Shown in pieces: positions 55,401-62,810 of a stretch of 64,000 nucleotides of DNA. Source of the stretch: Microbacterium esteraromaticum (lineage in GTDB: Bacteria; Actinomycetota; Actinomycetes; Actinomycetales; Microbacteriaceae); assembly GCF_017303215.1 (NCBI RefSeq), contig NZ_JAEMWU010000001.1:930001-994000 (forward strand). The letters run 5' to 3'. Each line of letters opens with the position of its first letter. Positions within the stretch are counted from its first letter, which is position 1. The notes under the pieces were generated by a model. That model searched no databases, had not been told where the DNA came from, and worked only from the letters and a program-made list of their open reading frames with translations. Position numbers and translations under genes: made by a program.

Positions 55401-55579
55401 CGCGCGGTCCGTGGCAGCAGATCCGGGCGATCGGGGATACGTCGATCTGGACTCCGACAGGAGAGTTCCAGCGCGGCGACGTGGTCCTGCACGAGGGGCA
55501 GACCTACACGGCGATGCGCAAGAACCGCGGCTCCGAACCGGGCCGCTCCAACGACCGGGCCTGGACGCTGACCGACTGA
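52499..55579 (+). CDS. Large secreted modular polysaccharide-active protein (lyase-like) with two C-terminal CBM5/12-type modules
   Basis: A 1026-residue secreted protein (ATG 52499 after ACGAGGTG). Signal peptide to about 26 (cleavage near SAAAVE). Residues about 27-180 are a jelly-roll-like carbohydrate-binding module (VANGSFEQFTGANPDSWGRWNAAGTG). Two fibronectin-III-like domains run to about 355. Residues about 360-700 are a helical toroid typical of heparinase II/III and alginate lyases (HPRIMFTDEVRDKIARI, NPASQLALAYDWAYNGWS, NWVGVTRGAELAQHLAVRGDGDYG, SGWYQEGLDYLDYDNM). A beta-rich half follows. The end has two CBM5/12 chitin/cellulose-type modules (VWDASASYRAGDRVSFEGSLFEA; WTPTGEFQRGDVVLHEGQTYTA). 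The exact polysaccharide is unknown. Confidence 0.85.
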   Translation: MRKHRTRWASAAIVAALLVSPISAAAVEVGEDAVANGSFEQFTGANPDSWGRWNAAGTGEVTRVPGIAGQNAVQITTNTTSSRLALVQDVPVTAGLYRLDFQVKRTGMSGNGTAGIRINVAGATSAPFIGGNTDTDGWTPASAWVRVPAGSTSARVHLFNDMVRGTMTVDDVRFSRADADDFVLASITASGDIGLDWDVTDARGADHYEIMRETVGSEAEAQLVRRVPAVLTEATDQDWNPGESYVYTVIARDSGGAEVFRTTEATITAPDESNILTSSLAAIEAEADVHLSWAAARDVKGALSLVASDESLAGGDLSDATTVATGVEAVGSARAQTPARYFALVADGEVIATAARGAQSHPRIMFTDEVRDKIARITAVPGTPQEQLEVITARVDGGVGTSGTSAHRYAREAAFLYQVTGQQRYADLTFEAFEIAADETPFGASQPLDTANPASQLALAYDWAYNGWSNTQRTFAQEYFERAAVLLELADHPNMVWDDKASNWVGVTRGAELAQHLAVRGDGDYGMRDARIARLLDQLSRHAEQGYSESGWYQEGLDYLDYDNMIATTGVLGSFDAGIDAIKEAWYEPQTASLLLHAASLRQGTGSSLQWGVGTGGQPAWPLYFDRAAEDGELDRVAAMFERTQGHLAENGWYSPGFGLYTFAYWPEESPPSLRSDEVLPALYDAESGVAMFRNRIQDADDVLIGLHNRNHDHLGWSGLDTFGLSIIGGDTLWAGQPGKSAADAAKYSRVFVDNEIAQEVGHGRTEASRSYNAQGGGYVLFDGAGNLGVATATREAAVDMTPRATADTIMVLSDSFSDDEARRWTWQLAPQAGVTAEIADSVDGARQIVLRNGDAWMQLTLLDADGAEITYADGVLRIQRAGKTADFDIVAAFGTGADLPRVEVIGTVIAIDGFVADASDLADFEPVSAANVWDASASYRAGDRVSFEGSLFEAIRPTSADEPGEKPRGPWQQIRAIGDTSIWTPTGEFQRGDVVLHEGQTYTAMRKNRGSEPGRSNDRAWTLTD

Positions 55580-55632
55580 AAGCCCGCCCGTCGCTGGGGT
55601 CGTGCGGTGCTCGGGCACGGCAGACTAGAAGG

Positions 55633-56046
55633 ATGACCGCTGTTTCCCTGATCCGTGCCGATGCCCTCTCTGATGCCGCCCAGTACGCCTATGCCGCCAC
55701 CGCCCCCAGCGATGCCCGGCTCATCTTCCTCGCGGGCGCCTGCCCGCTGAACACCGACGGAACGACCGCCGCCGTCGGCGATTATGCCGGCCAGGCAGCG
55801 AAATGCCTGGAGACACTGCACGGTGCGCTCGCCGCCGCCGGTGCCGAGCTGACCGACATCATCAGTACCCGGGTGCTCGTGGCCTCCACGCAGCAGGCCG
55901 ACCTCGTCACGGCGTGGGAGGTCGTGCGCGACGGGTTCGGCGACCACGACGTGCCGAGCACGCTGCTGGGCGTTACCGTGCTCGGGTACGACGACCAGCT
56001 CGTCGAGATCGAGGCCATCGCCGCCGTCGTCGACGAGGCCCGCTGA
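55633..56046 (+). CDS. RidA-family protein (Rid/YjgF-like)
   Basis: A 137-residue protein. RIADAL-style start, then LIFLAGACPLNTDGTTAAVGDYAGQAAKCLETLHGALAAAGAELTDIISTRVLV and PSTLLGVTVLGYDDQLVEIEAIAAV, the standard Rid fold order. The canonical catalytic Arg appears in STRVLV. RidA deaminases remove reactive enamine/imine intermediates. It lies 53 bp downstream of the lyase-like gene but could have its own promoter. Its relation to the carbohydrate locus is unclear. Confidence 0.85.
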   Translation: MTAVSLIRADALSDAAQYAYAATAPSDARLIFLAGACPLNTDGTTAAVGDYAGQAAKCLETLHGALAAAGAELTDIISTRVLVASTQQADLVTAWEVVRDGFGDHDVPSTLLGVTVLGYDDQLVEIEAIAAVVDEAR

Positions 56047-56070
56047 GCGAACGCGCCCGCGCGTTCGTAC

Positions 56071-56184
56071 TCCCGTCGCAGTTTCTCCCGCTTCGCGCCT
56101 GCGGATGCGGGAGAAACTGCGACGGGAACGTGGAGCGCCGTCGCGGATGCGGGAGAAACTGCGACCGGAACGCGGAGCGCCGTC
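56071..56184. repeat. REP-like element: 21-bp inverted repeat plus a 42-bp tandem repeat
   Basis: Perfect 21-bp arms (56071-56091 and 56107-56127) flank a 15-nt loop. The right arm belongs to a 42-bp unit (56101-56142) repeated in tandem at 56143-56184 with two differences. Each unit contains GGGAGAAACTGC, similar to the GTGAGAAACCAC word of the array upstream of thrC. The element fills the space between RidA and the phosphatase and touches the phosphatase stop codon. Confidence 0.88.
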
Positions 56185-56917
56185 AGCGACTGGCGGGGAC
56201 GAGCATCGCCTTGCGCAGCTGCGTGAGCGCGTCGTCATCGACTCCGTGCGCTCCCAGGTACTCGGCGCTGCCGCCCCAGGTGCGTTCGATGCGATCGAAA
56301 GCTCCCTGCAGCAGCTCGGGAGGTGAGGCGGTGGCCCGATGTGCGGCCATGCCCGGCAGGTTCTCGGCGTCGACATCGGCGAAGAGATCGGCGAGGTACT
56401 CGGCGCCGAGGCGCTGCTGCGACTGCGCGAAGTCGTCGAGCACCAGGGTGCGCTCGACCCCGAGCACGTCCAGCACGAGCGCGCTGAGCACGCCGGTGCG
56501 ATCCTTGCCGGCCGTGCAGTGGATCAGCACGCCCCGCTCGGCGCCCGCCGCGATGGCGCTGAACGCGCGGGCGAGGGCGGCGCCACTGTCATCGATCATC
56601 ACCGCGTAGAGCTCGGCGAGGTCGGCGAAGCGGATCTCGTGCAACCGATCTTCGAACACCGGCATCGCGCGTGCGCTGAGCGACGGATGCTGCCAGGCGC
56701 CGGGCGTCGAGGCGCGCTCACGTGCGTCGCGCAGGTCGAGGATCGTTGCGACGCCGAGACCGACGACGGCTTCGCTCGCCGGCTGCCGCTGCGATAGCGG
56801 TGCGGCCGAGCGCCAGACGAGATCCGCCCGAACGACGCCACCGTCCGCGGTCGGGAGTCCGCCGACCGGGCGGAAGTTGTGCAGCGGGGTCGGGGTGATC
56901 AGCTGACCACTCATCAT
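56183..56917 (-). CDS. Tyrosine-type protein phosphatase (Y_phosphatase3 family)
   Basis: A 244-residue enzyme with the catalytic loop HCTAGKDRTG (Cys and Arg of the PTP/DSP signature) near residue 155. It has PLHNFRPVGGLP and ADLVWRSAAPLS at the N-terminus, as in the MptpB/PF13350 group. These enzymes dephosphorylate phosphotyrosine, phosphoserine/threonine or phosphoinositides. Start is the first of two adjacent ATGs (56917), overlapping the ABC ATPase stop as ATGA, so it is the last gene of the Dpp-type operon. That link suggests dephosphorylation of an imported compound. Confidence 0.92.
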   Translation of the reverse strand: MMSGQLITPTPLHNFRPVGGLPTADGGVVRADLVWRSAAPLSQRQPASEAVVGLGVATILDLRDARERASTPGAWQHPSLSARAMPVFEDRLHEIRFADLAELYAVMIDDSGAALARAFSAIAAGAERGVLIHCTAGKDRTGVLSALVLDVLGVERTLVLDDFAQSQQRLGAEYLADLFADVDAENLPGMAAHRATASPPELLQGAFDRIERTWGGSAEYLGAHGVDDDALTQLRKAMLVPASR

Positions 56918-57705
56918 GGGGTGCTCCTGGGGGCGTCGGCGGGGCGGGGCGGAAGCAGAGGCACGCTCTCGATCAGCTCTCGGGTGTAGGGATGGGTGGG
57001 GTTCTCCAGTACGTCGATGACCGGGCCGCGTTCGACGATGCGTCCTTCGGTCATCACCAGCGCATCGGTGCAGAGTCCGTCGATGATGCCCAGGTCGTGC
57101 GAGACGGCCACGATCGTCAGCTCCTCGTGCGCAGCCAGGCGGCGCAGCAGGCGCAGAACCTGCGCGCGCACCGATACGTCGAGCGCGCTGACCGGTTCGT
57201 CGGCGATCACGACCTCGGGGCGCACGGCGAGGGCGCGGGCGATCGCGACGCGCTGGCGCTGCCCGCCAGACAGTTCGCGGGGCAGCCGCTGTGCCGCGTC
57301 GGCGGGCAGCTCGACGGCGGCGAGCATCTCGGCTGCGCGGGCATCCGCATCCCATTCCGGGCGGAGGGCGCGCACCGGTTCGGCGATGATGCGCCCCACC
57401 GGCATCCGCGGGCTCAGCGACGCGAACGGATCCTGCAGCACCACCTGCACGCGACGGCGGAAGTCGCGGGCGGCACGCCCGCGGCCGGCGGGAACCCGCT
57501 CACCGCGGTAGGTGACGGTGCCCGTCGTGGGGCGCTGCAACCCGAGCAGGACGCGGGTCAGCGTCGACTTTCCCGAGCCCGACTCGCCGATGATCCCGAG
57601 GTGACGGCCGGCGTCGATGCGCAGATCGATGTCCTGCAACGCCGCGCGGTCCATCCCCGGGTAGGTGACGCCGATGCCGTCGGCATGGAACAGCTCGGTG
57701 CTCAT
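56914..57705 (-). CDS. Peptide/nickel-type ABC transporter ATP-binding protein (DppF-like)
   Basis: A 263-residue ATPase: Walker A GESGSGKST, Q-loop VVLQDPFASLSPRM, signature LSGGQRQRVAIARA, Walker B VVIADEPVSALDVS, and a C-terminal NPTHPYTRELIESVPLLPP, the OppF/DppF-type tail. It pairs with the preceding DppD-like ATPase. Start ATG 57705 overlaps that gene's stop (ATGA); the longer open frame upstream is not similar to the family. Confidence 0.93.
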   Translation of the reverse strand: MSTELFHADGIGVTYPGMDRAALQDIDLRIDAGRHLGIIGESGSGKSTLTRVLLGLQRPTTGTVTYRGERVPAGRGRAARDFRRRVQVVLQDPFASLSPRMPVGRIIAEPVRALRPEWDADARAAEMLAAVELPADAAQRLPRELSGGQRQRVAIARALAVRPEVVIADEPVSALDVSVRAQVLRLLRRLAAHEELTIVAVSHDLGIIDGLCTDALVMTEGRIVERGPVIDVLENPTHPYTRELIESVPLLPPRPADAPRSTP

Positions 57706-58508
57706 GCGGCCACAGCCTCCCGCATACGGCGCGGCTGCCAGCCGGTGGCGTACGCGGCATCGATCAGCTCGGCCGTGTAGGCGGTGCGCGGCTGGTGGAT
57801 CAGGTCGGCCGGACGGCCCTCTTCGACGATCCGCCCCGACTGCATCACGATGATGCGGTCGCACTGCGAGGCGGCGACCGCCATATCGTGGGTGACGAGC
57901 AGGCTGCCCGCGCCGCTGCGGTTGACCAGGTCTGACATCAGGCGCAGCACGCGTGCCTGGACGGTCACGTCCAGGGCGGTGGTCGGTTCATCGGCGAGCA
58001 GCAGCCGCGGCGACGTCGACATCGCCATCGCGATCATCACCCGCTGGCGCTGCCCGCCCGAGAGCTCATGCGGATAGCGCCGCACCAGTTGCGCGGCATC
58101 GGGCAGGCCCACGCTCTCGGCCAGGCGGATCGCCGTCTCACGTGCGGCGCCACGGGGCAGCATCCCGTGGGCGCGCAGGGGCGCCACCAGGTGCCGGTGG
58201 ATCGGGAGCAGCGGATCCAGCGCGCTCTGCGGTTCCTGAAAGACGCAGCCGACGATCTTGCCGCGCAGGGCGCGCAGCGTCGCGGCATCCGCGTCGATCG
58301 TCTCGACACCTTCCACACGAACGCTGCCCGACAGCTCTCCGCGCGGCGGGCGCAGCCCGAGCACGGCCATGCTGGTGAGCGACTTGCCGGAACCCGACTC
58401 GCCGATGAGTCCCACGCGCTCGCCGGCATCGACATGCAGTGAGACATCGTCGACGACGGTGCGTCCGTCGATGCGGATCGTGAGGTTGCGGATGTCGAGG
58501 AGCGTCAT
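57702..58508 (-). CDS. Peptide/nickel-type ABC transporter ATP-binding protein (DppD-like)
   Basis: A 268-residue ATPase: Walker A GESGSGKSL, FQEPQSALDPLLPI Q-loop, signature LSGGQRQRVMIAMA, Walker B LLLADEPTTALDVT, and the tail PRTAYTAELIDAAYATG. It lacks the long Cys-containing C-terminus of iron-sulfur OppD proteins. Start ATG 58508 overlaps the DppC-like stop (ATGA). With the DppF-like protein it energises the importer. Confidence 0.93.
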   Translation of the reverse strand: MTLLDIRNLTIRIDGRTVVDDVSLHVDAGERVGLIGESGSGKSLTSMAVLGLRPPRGELSGSVRVEGVETIDADAATLRALRGKIVGCVFQEPQSALDPLLPIHRHLVAPLRAHGMLPRGAARETAIRLAESVGLPDAAQLVRRYPHELSGGQRQRVMIAMAMSTSPRLLLADEPTTALDVTVQARVLRLMSDLVNRSGAGSLLVTHDMAVAASQCDRIIVMQSGRIVEEGRPADLIHQPRTAYTAELIDAAYATGWQPRRMREAVAA

Positions 58509-59386
58509 GCGGGCACCTTCTTTGTGGAACGGCGGGCGGTTTTGGGGGAGGGGCGGGCGGATGCTGCGCGCACCTGGTCGGGTTCGAGTGCGTCGCGCAG
58601 TGCATCGCCCAGCAGGGCAAAGCCGATCACCAGCGTCGTGATGGCCAGGCTCGGGGCGATCAGCACTTCGGGGCGCACGAGCACCTGCGATTGCAGATCG
58701 GCGAGCGTGCGTCCCCACGACGGGGTCGGGGGTGGCGTGCCGAAGCCGAGGTACGACAGGCCGGCCTCGGCCAGTGCCGCGACCGAGAGCAGCTGGGTGG
58801 CGCGGATCAGCAGCGTCGGCGCCGTATTGGGCATCACGTGACGCCACACGATGCCGCCAATGCTCACCCCGCCGGCCGTCGCCAGCGTGACGTAGGGGCT
58901 CGCGAGGGCGCCGCGCAGTTCGGGAACCATGGTGCGGGCCACGACGACCGCGCCGCCGAGCCCGATCGCGAGCGACGAGACCCAGATGCTGGCGCCGTAC
59001 GAGGTGACCAGGATGATCGCCAGCACGAGCGTGGGGAAGGCGATCGCGATGTCGATGCCGCGTTCGAGCAGAAGACCGAGTCTGCGTGAGGCGAGTGCGG
59101 CTCCCAGTGCGAGGGGGAGCCCGACGGCGACGGCGATCAGCGTCGCGAGCACGGTGGCGAGCATCGTCGACTGGGCGCCGACGAGCAGGATGCTGAACAG
59201 GTCGCGACCACCGTTGTCCGTGCCGAGCAGATGGGCGGACGACGGCGGCAGCCAGCGGTCGGCGGGCGAGAAGACCGTCGGGTCGTACGGAACCCACAGC
59301 AACGAGATCAGCGCGGCACACGTCGGGATGCCGACGAGCACGAGCCCGGTGATTCCGAGCGGATGGCGCAGGAAGCGAGCGATCAT
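58505..59386 (-). CDS. Peptide/nickel-type ABC transporter permease (DppC-like)
   Basis: A 293-residue permease with six transmembrane segments. After TM1 it has HLLGTDNGGRDLFSILLVGAQSTMLATVLATLIAVAVGLPLALGA, the DppC/OppC hallmark. It also has SLSYLGFGTPPPTPSWGRTLADLQ-type residues (LSYLGFGTPPPTPSWG). Start ATG 59386 has GGAGG upstream and overlaps the DppB stop (ATGA). The Ser/Lys-rich C-terminus (PSPKTARRSTKK) is an extra. Confidence 0.93.
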   Translation of the reverse strand: MIARFLRHPLGITGLVLVGIPTCAALISLLWVPYDPTVFSPADRWLPPSSAHLLGTDNGGRDLFSILLVGAQSTMLATVLATLIAVAVGLPLALGAALASRRLGLLLERGIDIAIAFPTLVLAIILVTSYGASIWVSSLAIGLGGAVVVARTMVPELRGALASPYVTLATAGGVSIGGIVWRHVMPNTAPTLLIRATQLLSVAALAEAGLSYLGFGTPPPTPSWGRTLADLQSQVLVRPEVLIAPSLAITTLVIGFALLGDALRDALEPDQVRAASARPSPKTARRSTKKVPA

Positions 59387-60399
59387 GAGGTCCTCCGGAT
59401 GCGCGGATCGAGAACGCGTGAGAGCGCGGTGAGCGTGACGGTCGAGATCATCACCAGAGCGGTGAGCACGAACAAGGTGCTCTGAATCGAGACGATGTCG
59501 CGGTTGCCCACATCGGCGAGCAGCATGCCGCCGACGCCGGGCAACGCGAACAGCTGCTCGACGATCACCGACCCCATCAGGACTCCGGCGATCTCCAGGC
59601 CGAGCACACCCAGCAGCGGAAGGGCCGCATTGCGCATGCCCTGACGCACCAGCACCGCACGCAGCGGCCATCCCTGCGCGAGCCCCGTGCGCACCCACTC
59701 CTTCATCAGCACATCGATCGTGGCGCTGCGCACGAAACGCACGAGCACGGCCGCCTGGCCGATCGCGATGGCGGTGGCCGGAAGGATGAGCGCGCGAAGC
59801 GCCTCGCCGGGCTCCGCCCACCGGTCGGCCGGGAAACCCTGCACCGGGAAGAGGCGGGTGGGAAGAGCGACGAACACCATGAGGGCGAGGCCGAGCACGA
59901 AGGTCGGCACGGCGGCGGCGAGCTGACTCAGAGCCGCGATCGCACGGCCCAAGGCCGACTCGCGGTACACGGCCGCGACGACACCGACCGGCACGGCGAT
60001 GAGCACGCTCAGCACCAGGGCGAGCAGGCCGAGCGGAACCGTCACCTGCAGCTTCTCACCGAGCTCGGCCGCCACCGGACGCGAATCCAGTGCCGAGGTG
60101 CCCAGGTCACCCGTCAGCACGCCGCCCATCCAGTCGAGATAGCGCGCCCACAGGGGACGATCCAGACCCATCTGCGCGCGCAGCGCCTCGAGCTGCTCGG
60201 GGGTGGCATCCATTCCGCCGATGACCGCCGCGGGGTCGCCGGGCAGCACCGCCAGCAGGCCGAAGATCACCATGCTCGCGGCGATCAGCGACACCACCAG
60301 CACGGCGGCCTCGTTGAGCAGTTCTGCGGCGACCCGCCGGACACGGTGTGAACCGTGTCCGGCGGGCATCCGCACCTGCGCAGGTGCAGTCGTGCTCAT
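59383..60399 (-). CDS. Peptide/nickel-type ABC transporter permease (DppB-like)
   Basis: A 338-residue permease: TM1 (LLNEAAVLVVSLIAASMVIFGLLAVLPGDP), then LRAQMGLDRPLWARYLDWMGGVLTGDLGTS, the DppB periplasmic loop, and VEQLFALPGVGGMLLADVGNRDIVSIQ near the C-terminus. One base separates it from the binding-protein stop. Partner of the DppC-like permease. Confidence 0.93.
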   Translation of the reverse strand: MSTTAPAQVRMPAGHGSHRVRRVAAELLNEAAVLVVSLIAASMVIFGLLAVLPGDPAAVIGGMDATPEQLEALRAQMGLDRPLWARYLDWMGGVLTGDLGTSALDSRPVAAELGEKLQVTVPLGLLALVLSVLIAVPVGVVAAVYRESALGRAIAALSQLAAAVPTFVLGLALMVFVALPTRLFPVQGFPADRWAEPGEALRALILPATAIAIGQAAVLVRFVRSATIDVLMKEWVRTGLAQGWPLRAVLVRQGMRNAALPLLGVLGLEIAGVLMGSVIVEQLFALPGVGGMLLADVGNRDIVSIQSTLFVLTALVMISTVTLTALSRVLDPRIRRTS

Positions 60400-60400
60400 G

Positions 60401-61903
60401 TCACTCGGCGGCGGTGATGCCGCTCACCCGGAAGTTGTTCGAGATGCGGTCGACGGGGAAGCCCGCCACGTCCTCACCCGCGACGATGACGGTCTGCGGC
60501 GAGTACAGCCAGTCGCTCGCCGAGTCGGCCGCGACCAGCTCGGCGACCGCACGCAGCTTCTCGTCGCGCTCCTCGGGCGTGGCCGACTGCCGAGCCTCGG
60601 TCACGAGTGTCTGCGCCTCGGCATTGTCGTAGTTCCAGTAGTAGGCGGGGTTGCCGTAGTACGTGATCGTGGCGGGGTCCACGTGCAGCACCATGGTGAG
60701 CTCGTAGTCCTTGTTCGTGTAGACGTCCTCGAGCCAGGTGGCGAACTCGACCGTGTCGATCGTGACGTCCACGCCCACCTCGGCCAGTTCGGCCGCGATG
60801 AACTCGGTGATGATCGTGTCGTAGGTGTTCGCGACGGTGAGGGTCAGGCTCAGGTCCTCCTGGCCCGCTTCGGCGAGCAGTTCCTTCGCGGCGGCCTGGT
60901 CGTACGGTGCCGAGTCGGTGGCGTCGACATGCCAGGCGTCGGTGGGCACCGTGATCGTGCCGACCTCGAGGGCCTGCCCGCCGATGACCTCGATGAGCTC
61001 CTGCTTGTCGATCGCCTGGCGCAGCGCCTGACGCACGCGCTGGTCGTCGAACGGCGCGACGGCGTTGTTGAAGCCCAGGGTCATCCAGCTGGTCGAGTCA
61101 CCCTCGACCACCTGGAACTCAGCGTCTCCGCCGAGCAGCTCGGCCGTCTCGGCGCTGACGCCGGCGAGGATGTCGACCTCGCCGCTGCGCAGTGCGCTCG
61201 CCGCCGTGGTCTCGTCGGCGATGTAGTGGTACACGACGCCGCCGTTGAGCGGCGCTTCACCCCAGTAGTCGGCGAACGGCTCCAGCGACAGGGTCGCGCC
61301 GCGGTTCCACTGGCCGAGCGTGTAGGGGCCGGTGCCGTTGGTGGCCGAGGCGAGGTCGACCGACGACTCGAGCGGGACGACATAGCCCGCCGAGGTGGTC
61401 AGCGACTCGAGAAAGTTGATGTCGCGCTCTGACAGGGTGACCACGACCGTGGTGTCGTCGGTGGCCTCGACCGAGGCGACCGAGCCCATGCGCTTCGCGT
61501 CGGGGTTCGTCGATCCCTCGGCGCTGGACGCCTGCAGCGAGGCGACGACATCGGCGACGGTCATCGGGGTGCCGTCGTGGAAGGTCACGCCCTCGCGGAC
61601 CGTGAAGGTGTAGGTCAGCCCGTCGTCGGAGATCTCCCAGTCGGAGGCCAACGCCGGGAGGATCTCGAGGTCCTCGCTCAGGCCGACCAGGCCCTCGTAG
61701 ACGTTGCCGCGCATGACCTGCACGAGGCCGGCGCCCGAGGTGGTGGTCACATCGAGGCTGGTCGGCTCGAGTCCGACGCGGATGTCGATGATCGCGGATT
61801 CGGAGGACTCGGGGGCGTCCGTGCCCGTGGCGGGCGAGGAGGCGCAACCGGCGAGCAGCACGCCGCCGAGGATGAGTGCTGTGGACGCAAACGTTCTGCG
61901 CAT
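60401..61903 (-). CDS. Extracellular solute-binding lipoprotein, family 5 (DppA/NikA type)
   Basis: A 500-residue binding protein. Lipobox LLAGC gives Cys20. Family 5 marks: VMRGNVYEGLVGLSEDLEILPALASDWEISDDGLTYTFTVREGVTFHDGTPMTVADVVASLQ, GTGPYTLGQW and QRVRQALRQAIDKQEL (DDQRVRQALRQAIDK). These proteins bind peptides, nickel chelates, opines or other charged solutes. Its leader holds a short GCGGGG/CCCCGC hairpin (61920-61934) just before the AAAGG ribosome binding site. First gene of the operon, divergent from the GntR-UTRA gene. Confidence 0.93.
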   Translation of the reverse strand: MRRTFASTALILGGVLLAGCASSPATGTDAPESSESAIIDIRVGLEPTSLDVTTTSGAGLVQVMRGNVYEGLVGLSEDLEILPALASDWEISDDGLTYTFTVREGVTFHDGTPMTVADVVASLQASSAEGSTNPDAKRMGSVASVEATDDTTVVVTLSERDINFLESLTTSAGYVVPLESSVDLASATNGTGPYTLGQWNRGATLSLEPFADYWGEAPLNGGVVYHYIADETTAASALRSGEVDILAGVSAETAELLGGDAEFQVVEGDSTSWMTLGFNNAVAPFDDQRVRQALRQAIDKQELIEVIGGQALEVGTITVPTDAWHVDATDSAPYDQAAAKELLAEAGQEDLSLTLTVANTYDTIITEFIAAELAEVGVDVTIDTVEFATWLEDVYTNKDYELTMVLHVDPATITYYGNPAYYWNYDNAEAQTLVTEARQSATPEERDEKLRAVAELVAADSASDWLYSPQTVIVAGEDVAGFPVDRISNNFRVSGITAAE

Positions 61904-61919
61904 GGCTTACCTTTCTGTT

Positions 61920-61962
61920 GCGGGGTTTCCCCGCGGCTGTGATCGAGACGTCTATATGTCTA
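61920..61962. promoter_or_regulatory. Divergent control region: leader hairpin and GTCTA direct repeat
   Basis: GTCTATAT-GTCTA (61950-61962) is a direct repeat of GTCTA, and the minus strand there reads as a -10-like ATATAGAC. GCGGGG-TTT-CCCCGC (61920-61934) forms a short hairpin in the leader of the binding-protein gene. Both lie between the Dpp-type operon and its probable GntR regulator; assignment is positional. Confidence 0.4.
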
Positions 61963-61994
61963 CGGATCGACGGTGTCGAGAAGAGGAGTGCCAG

Positions 61995-62810
61995 GTGAAC
62001 GATCGGCGAAGTGAGCGTGTCCGACCGAGCACGGGCACGCCCGCGTACCGGCGCATCGCCACTGCGTTGTGGGAGCAGATCCAGTCGGGCGAGCTCGCCC
62101 CGGGCGAGCGGCTGCCGAACGAGGCCGACCTCGCGGCGCGCTTCGGCGTGACCCGGCTGACGCTTCGCCAGGCCGTGATCGAACTGCAGCGACTGGGTGC
62201 CGTCGAGATCCGACGGGGCGTGGGCACGTTCGTGATGTCACCGCCCGACCTGGTCGAGATCGTCGCGAGCGTTCCGTCACTGCGCCAGGAATCGGATGCC
62301 ACCGCTGACGCGCTCGACGAGCACGCGCTGCGCCGATCCGCCCGTCCGGTGCGGATGGTCGACGAGCGCATTCTGCAGGCCGGGGCGGCTACCGGCCCGT
62401 TCGCCGATGAAGCCGCCGCGCATCTCGACCTGCCTGTTGAGCGCCTGCACCGCCTGGACACCGTGATGGTGCGCGACGGGCGGCATTGGATCGCCAACAG
62501 CTACTGGTTCGATGAGCGATGGGCCGGTGTCGACGAGCTGGTCGACGCCCATGCGCTCGTCGTGCGGGCCTTCGCCGATGGGTTCGGCCTGCAGCTCGGC
62601 TACCTGTGGCGGGCGTTCAGTGCGGTCGGGGCCGACTTCGACGACGCCGAGACCCTCGGTGTGCCCACGGGCACCGCGCTGCTCGTGCGAGACGGGGTAT
62701 CCGCCGATGAGAGCGGACACCCCGTGTTCTACGTCCGTCGCCGCCTTCGGGGCGATGACGCGAAGTTCGTACTGCGTTACGACACCGAATCGGCGCGCGT
62801 CGACGGCTGA
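61995..62810 (+). CDS. GntR-family regulator with UTRA domain (HutC subfamily)
   Basis: A 271-residue regulator from the GTG at 61995, with AGAGGAG upstream. N-terminal winged helix: PAYRRIATALWEQIQSGELAPGERLPNEADLAARFGVTRLTLRQAVIELQRLGAVEIRRGVGTFV (residues about 15-80). The UTRA sensor follows (EERILQAG-like DERILQAGAAT, VERLHRLDTVMVRDGRHWIANSYWF, VFYVRRRLRGDDAKFVLRYD). UTRA domains sense sugars, amino acids or phosphonates. It is divergent from the Dpp-type operon, its probable target. Its 3' end overlaps the converging metallophosphoesterase gene by 34 bp. Confidence 0.92.
   Translation: MNDRRSERVRPSTGTPAYRRIATALWEQIQSGELAPGERLPNEADLAARFGVTRLTLRQAVIELQRLGAVEIRRGVGTFVMSPPDLVEIVASVPSLRQESDATADALDEHALRRSARPVRMVDERILQAGAATGPFADEAAAHLDLPVERLHRLDTVMVRDGRHWIANSYWFDERWAGVDELVDAHALVVRAFADGFGLQLGYLWRAFSAVGADFDDAETLGVPTGTALLVRDGVSADESGHPVFYVRRRLRGDDAKFVLRYDTESARVDG

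Noticed and set aside
56071-56184. Possible short CRISPR array
   Set aside because: Only two direct units that abut without spacers, plus one inverted copy, and no cas genes nearby.
55504-56376. Minus-strand frame with repeated RSFSRIR motifs
   Set aside because: The repeated peptide is only the translation of the 42-bp tandem DNA repeat; the frame overlaps the RidA and phosphatase genes.
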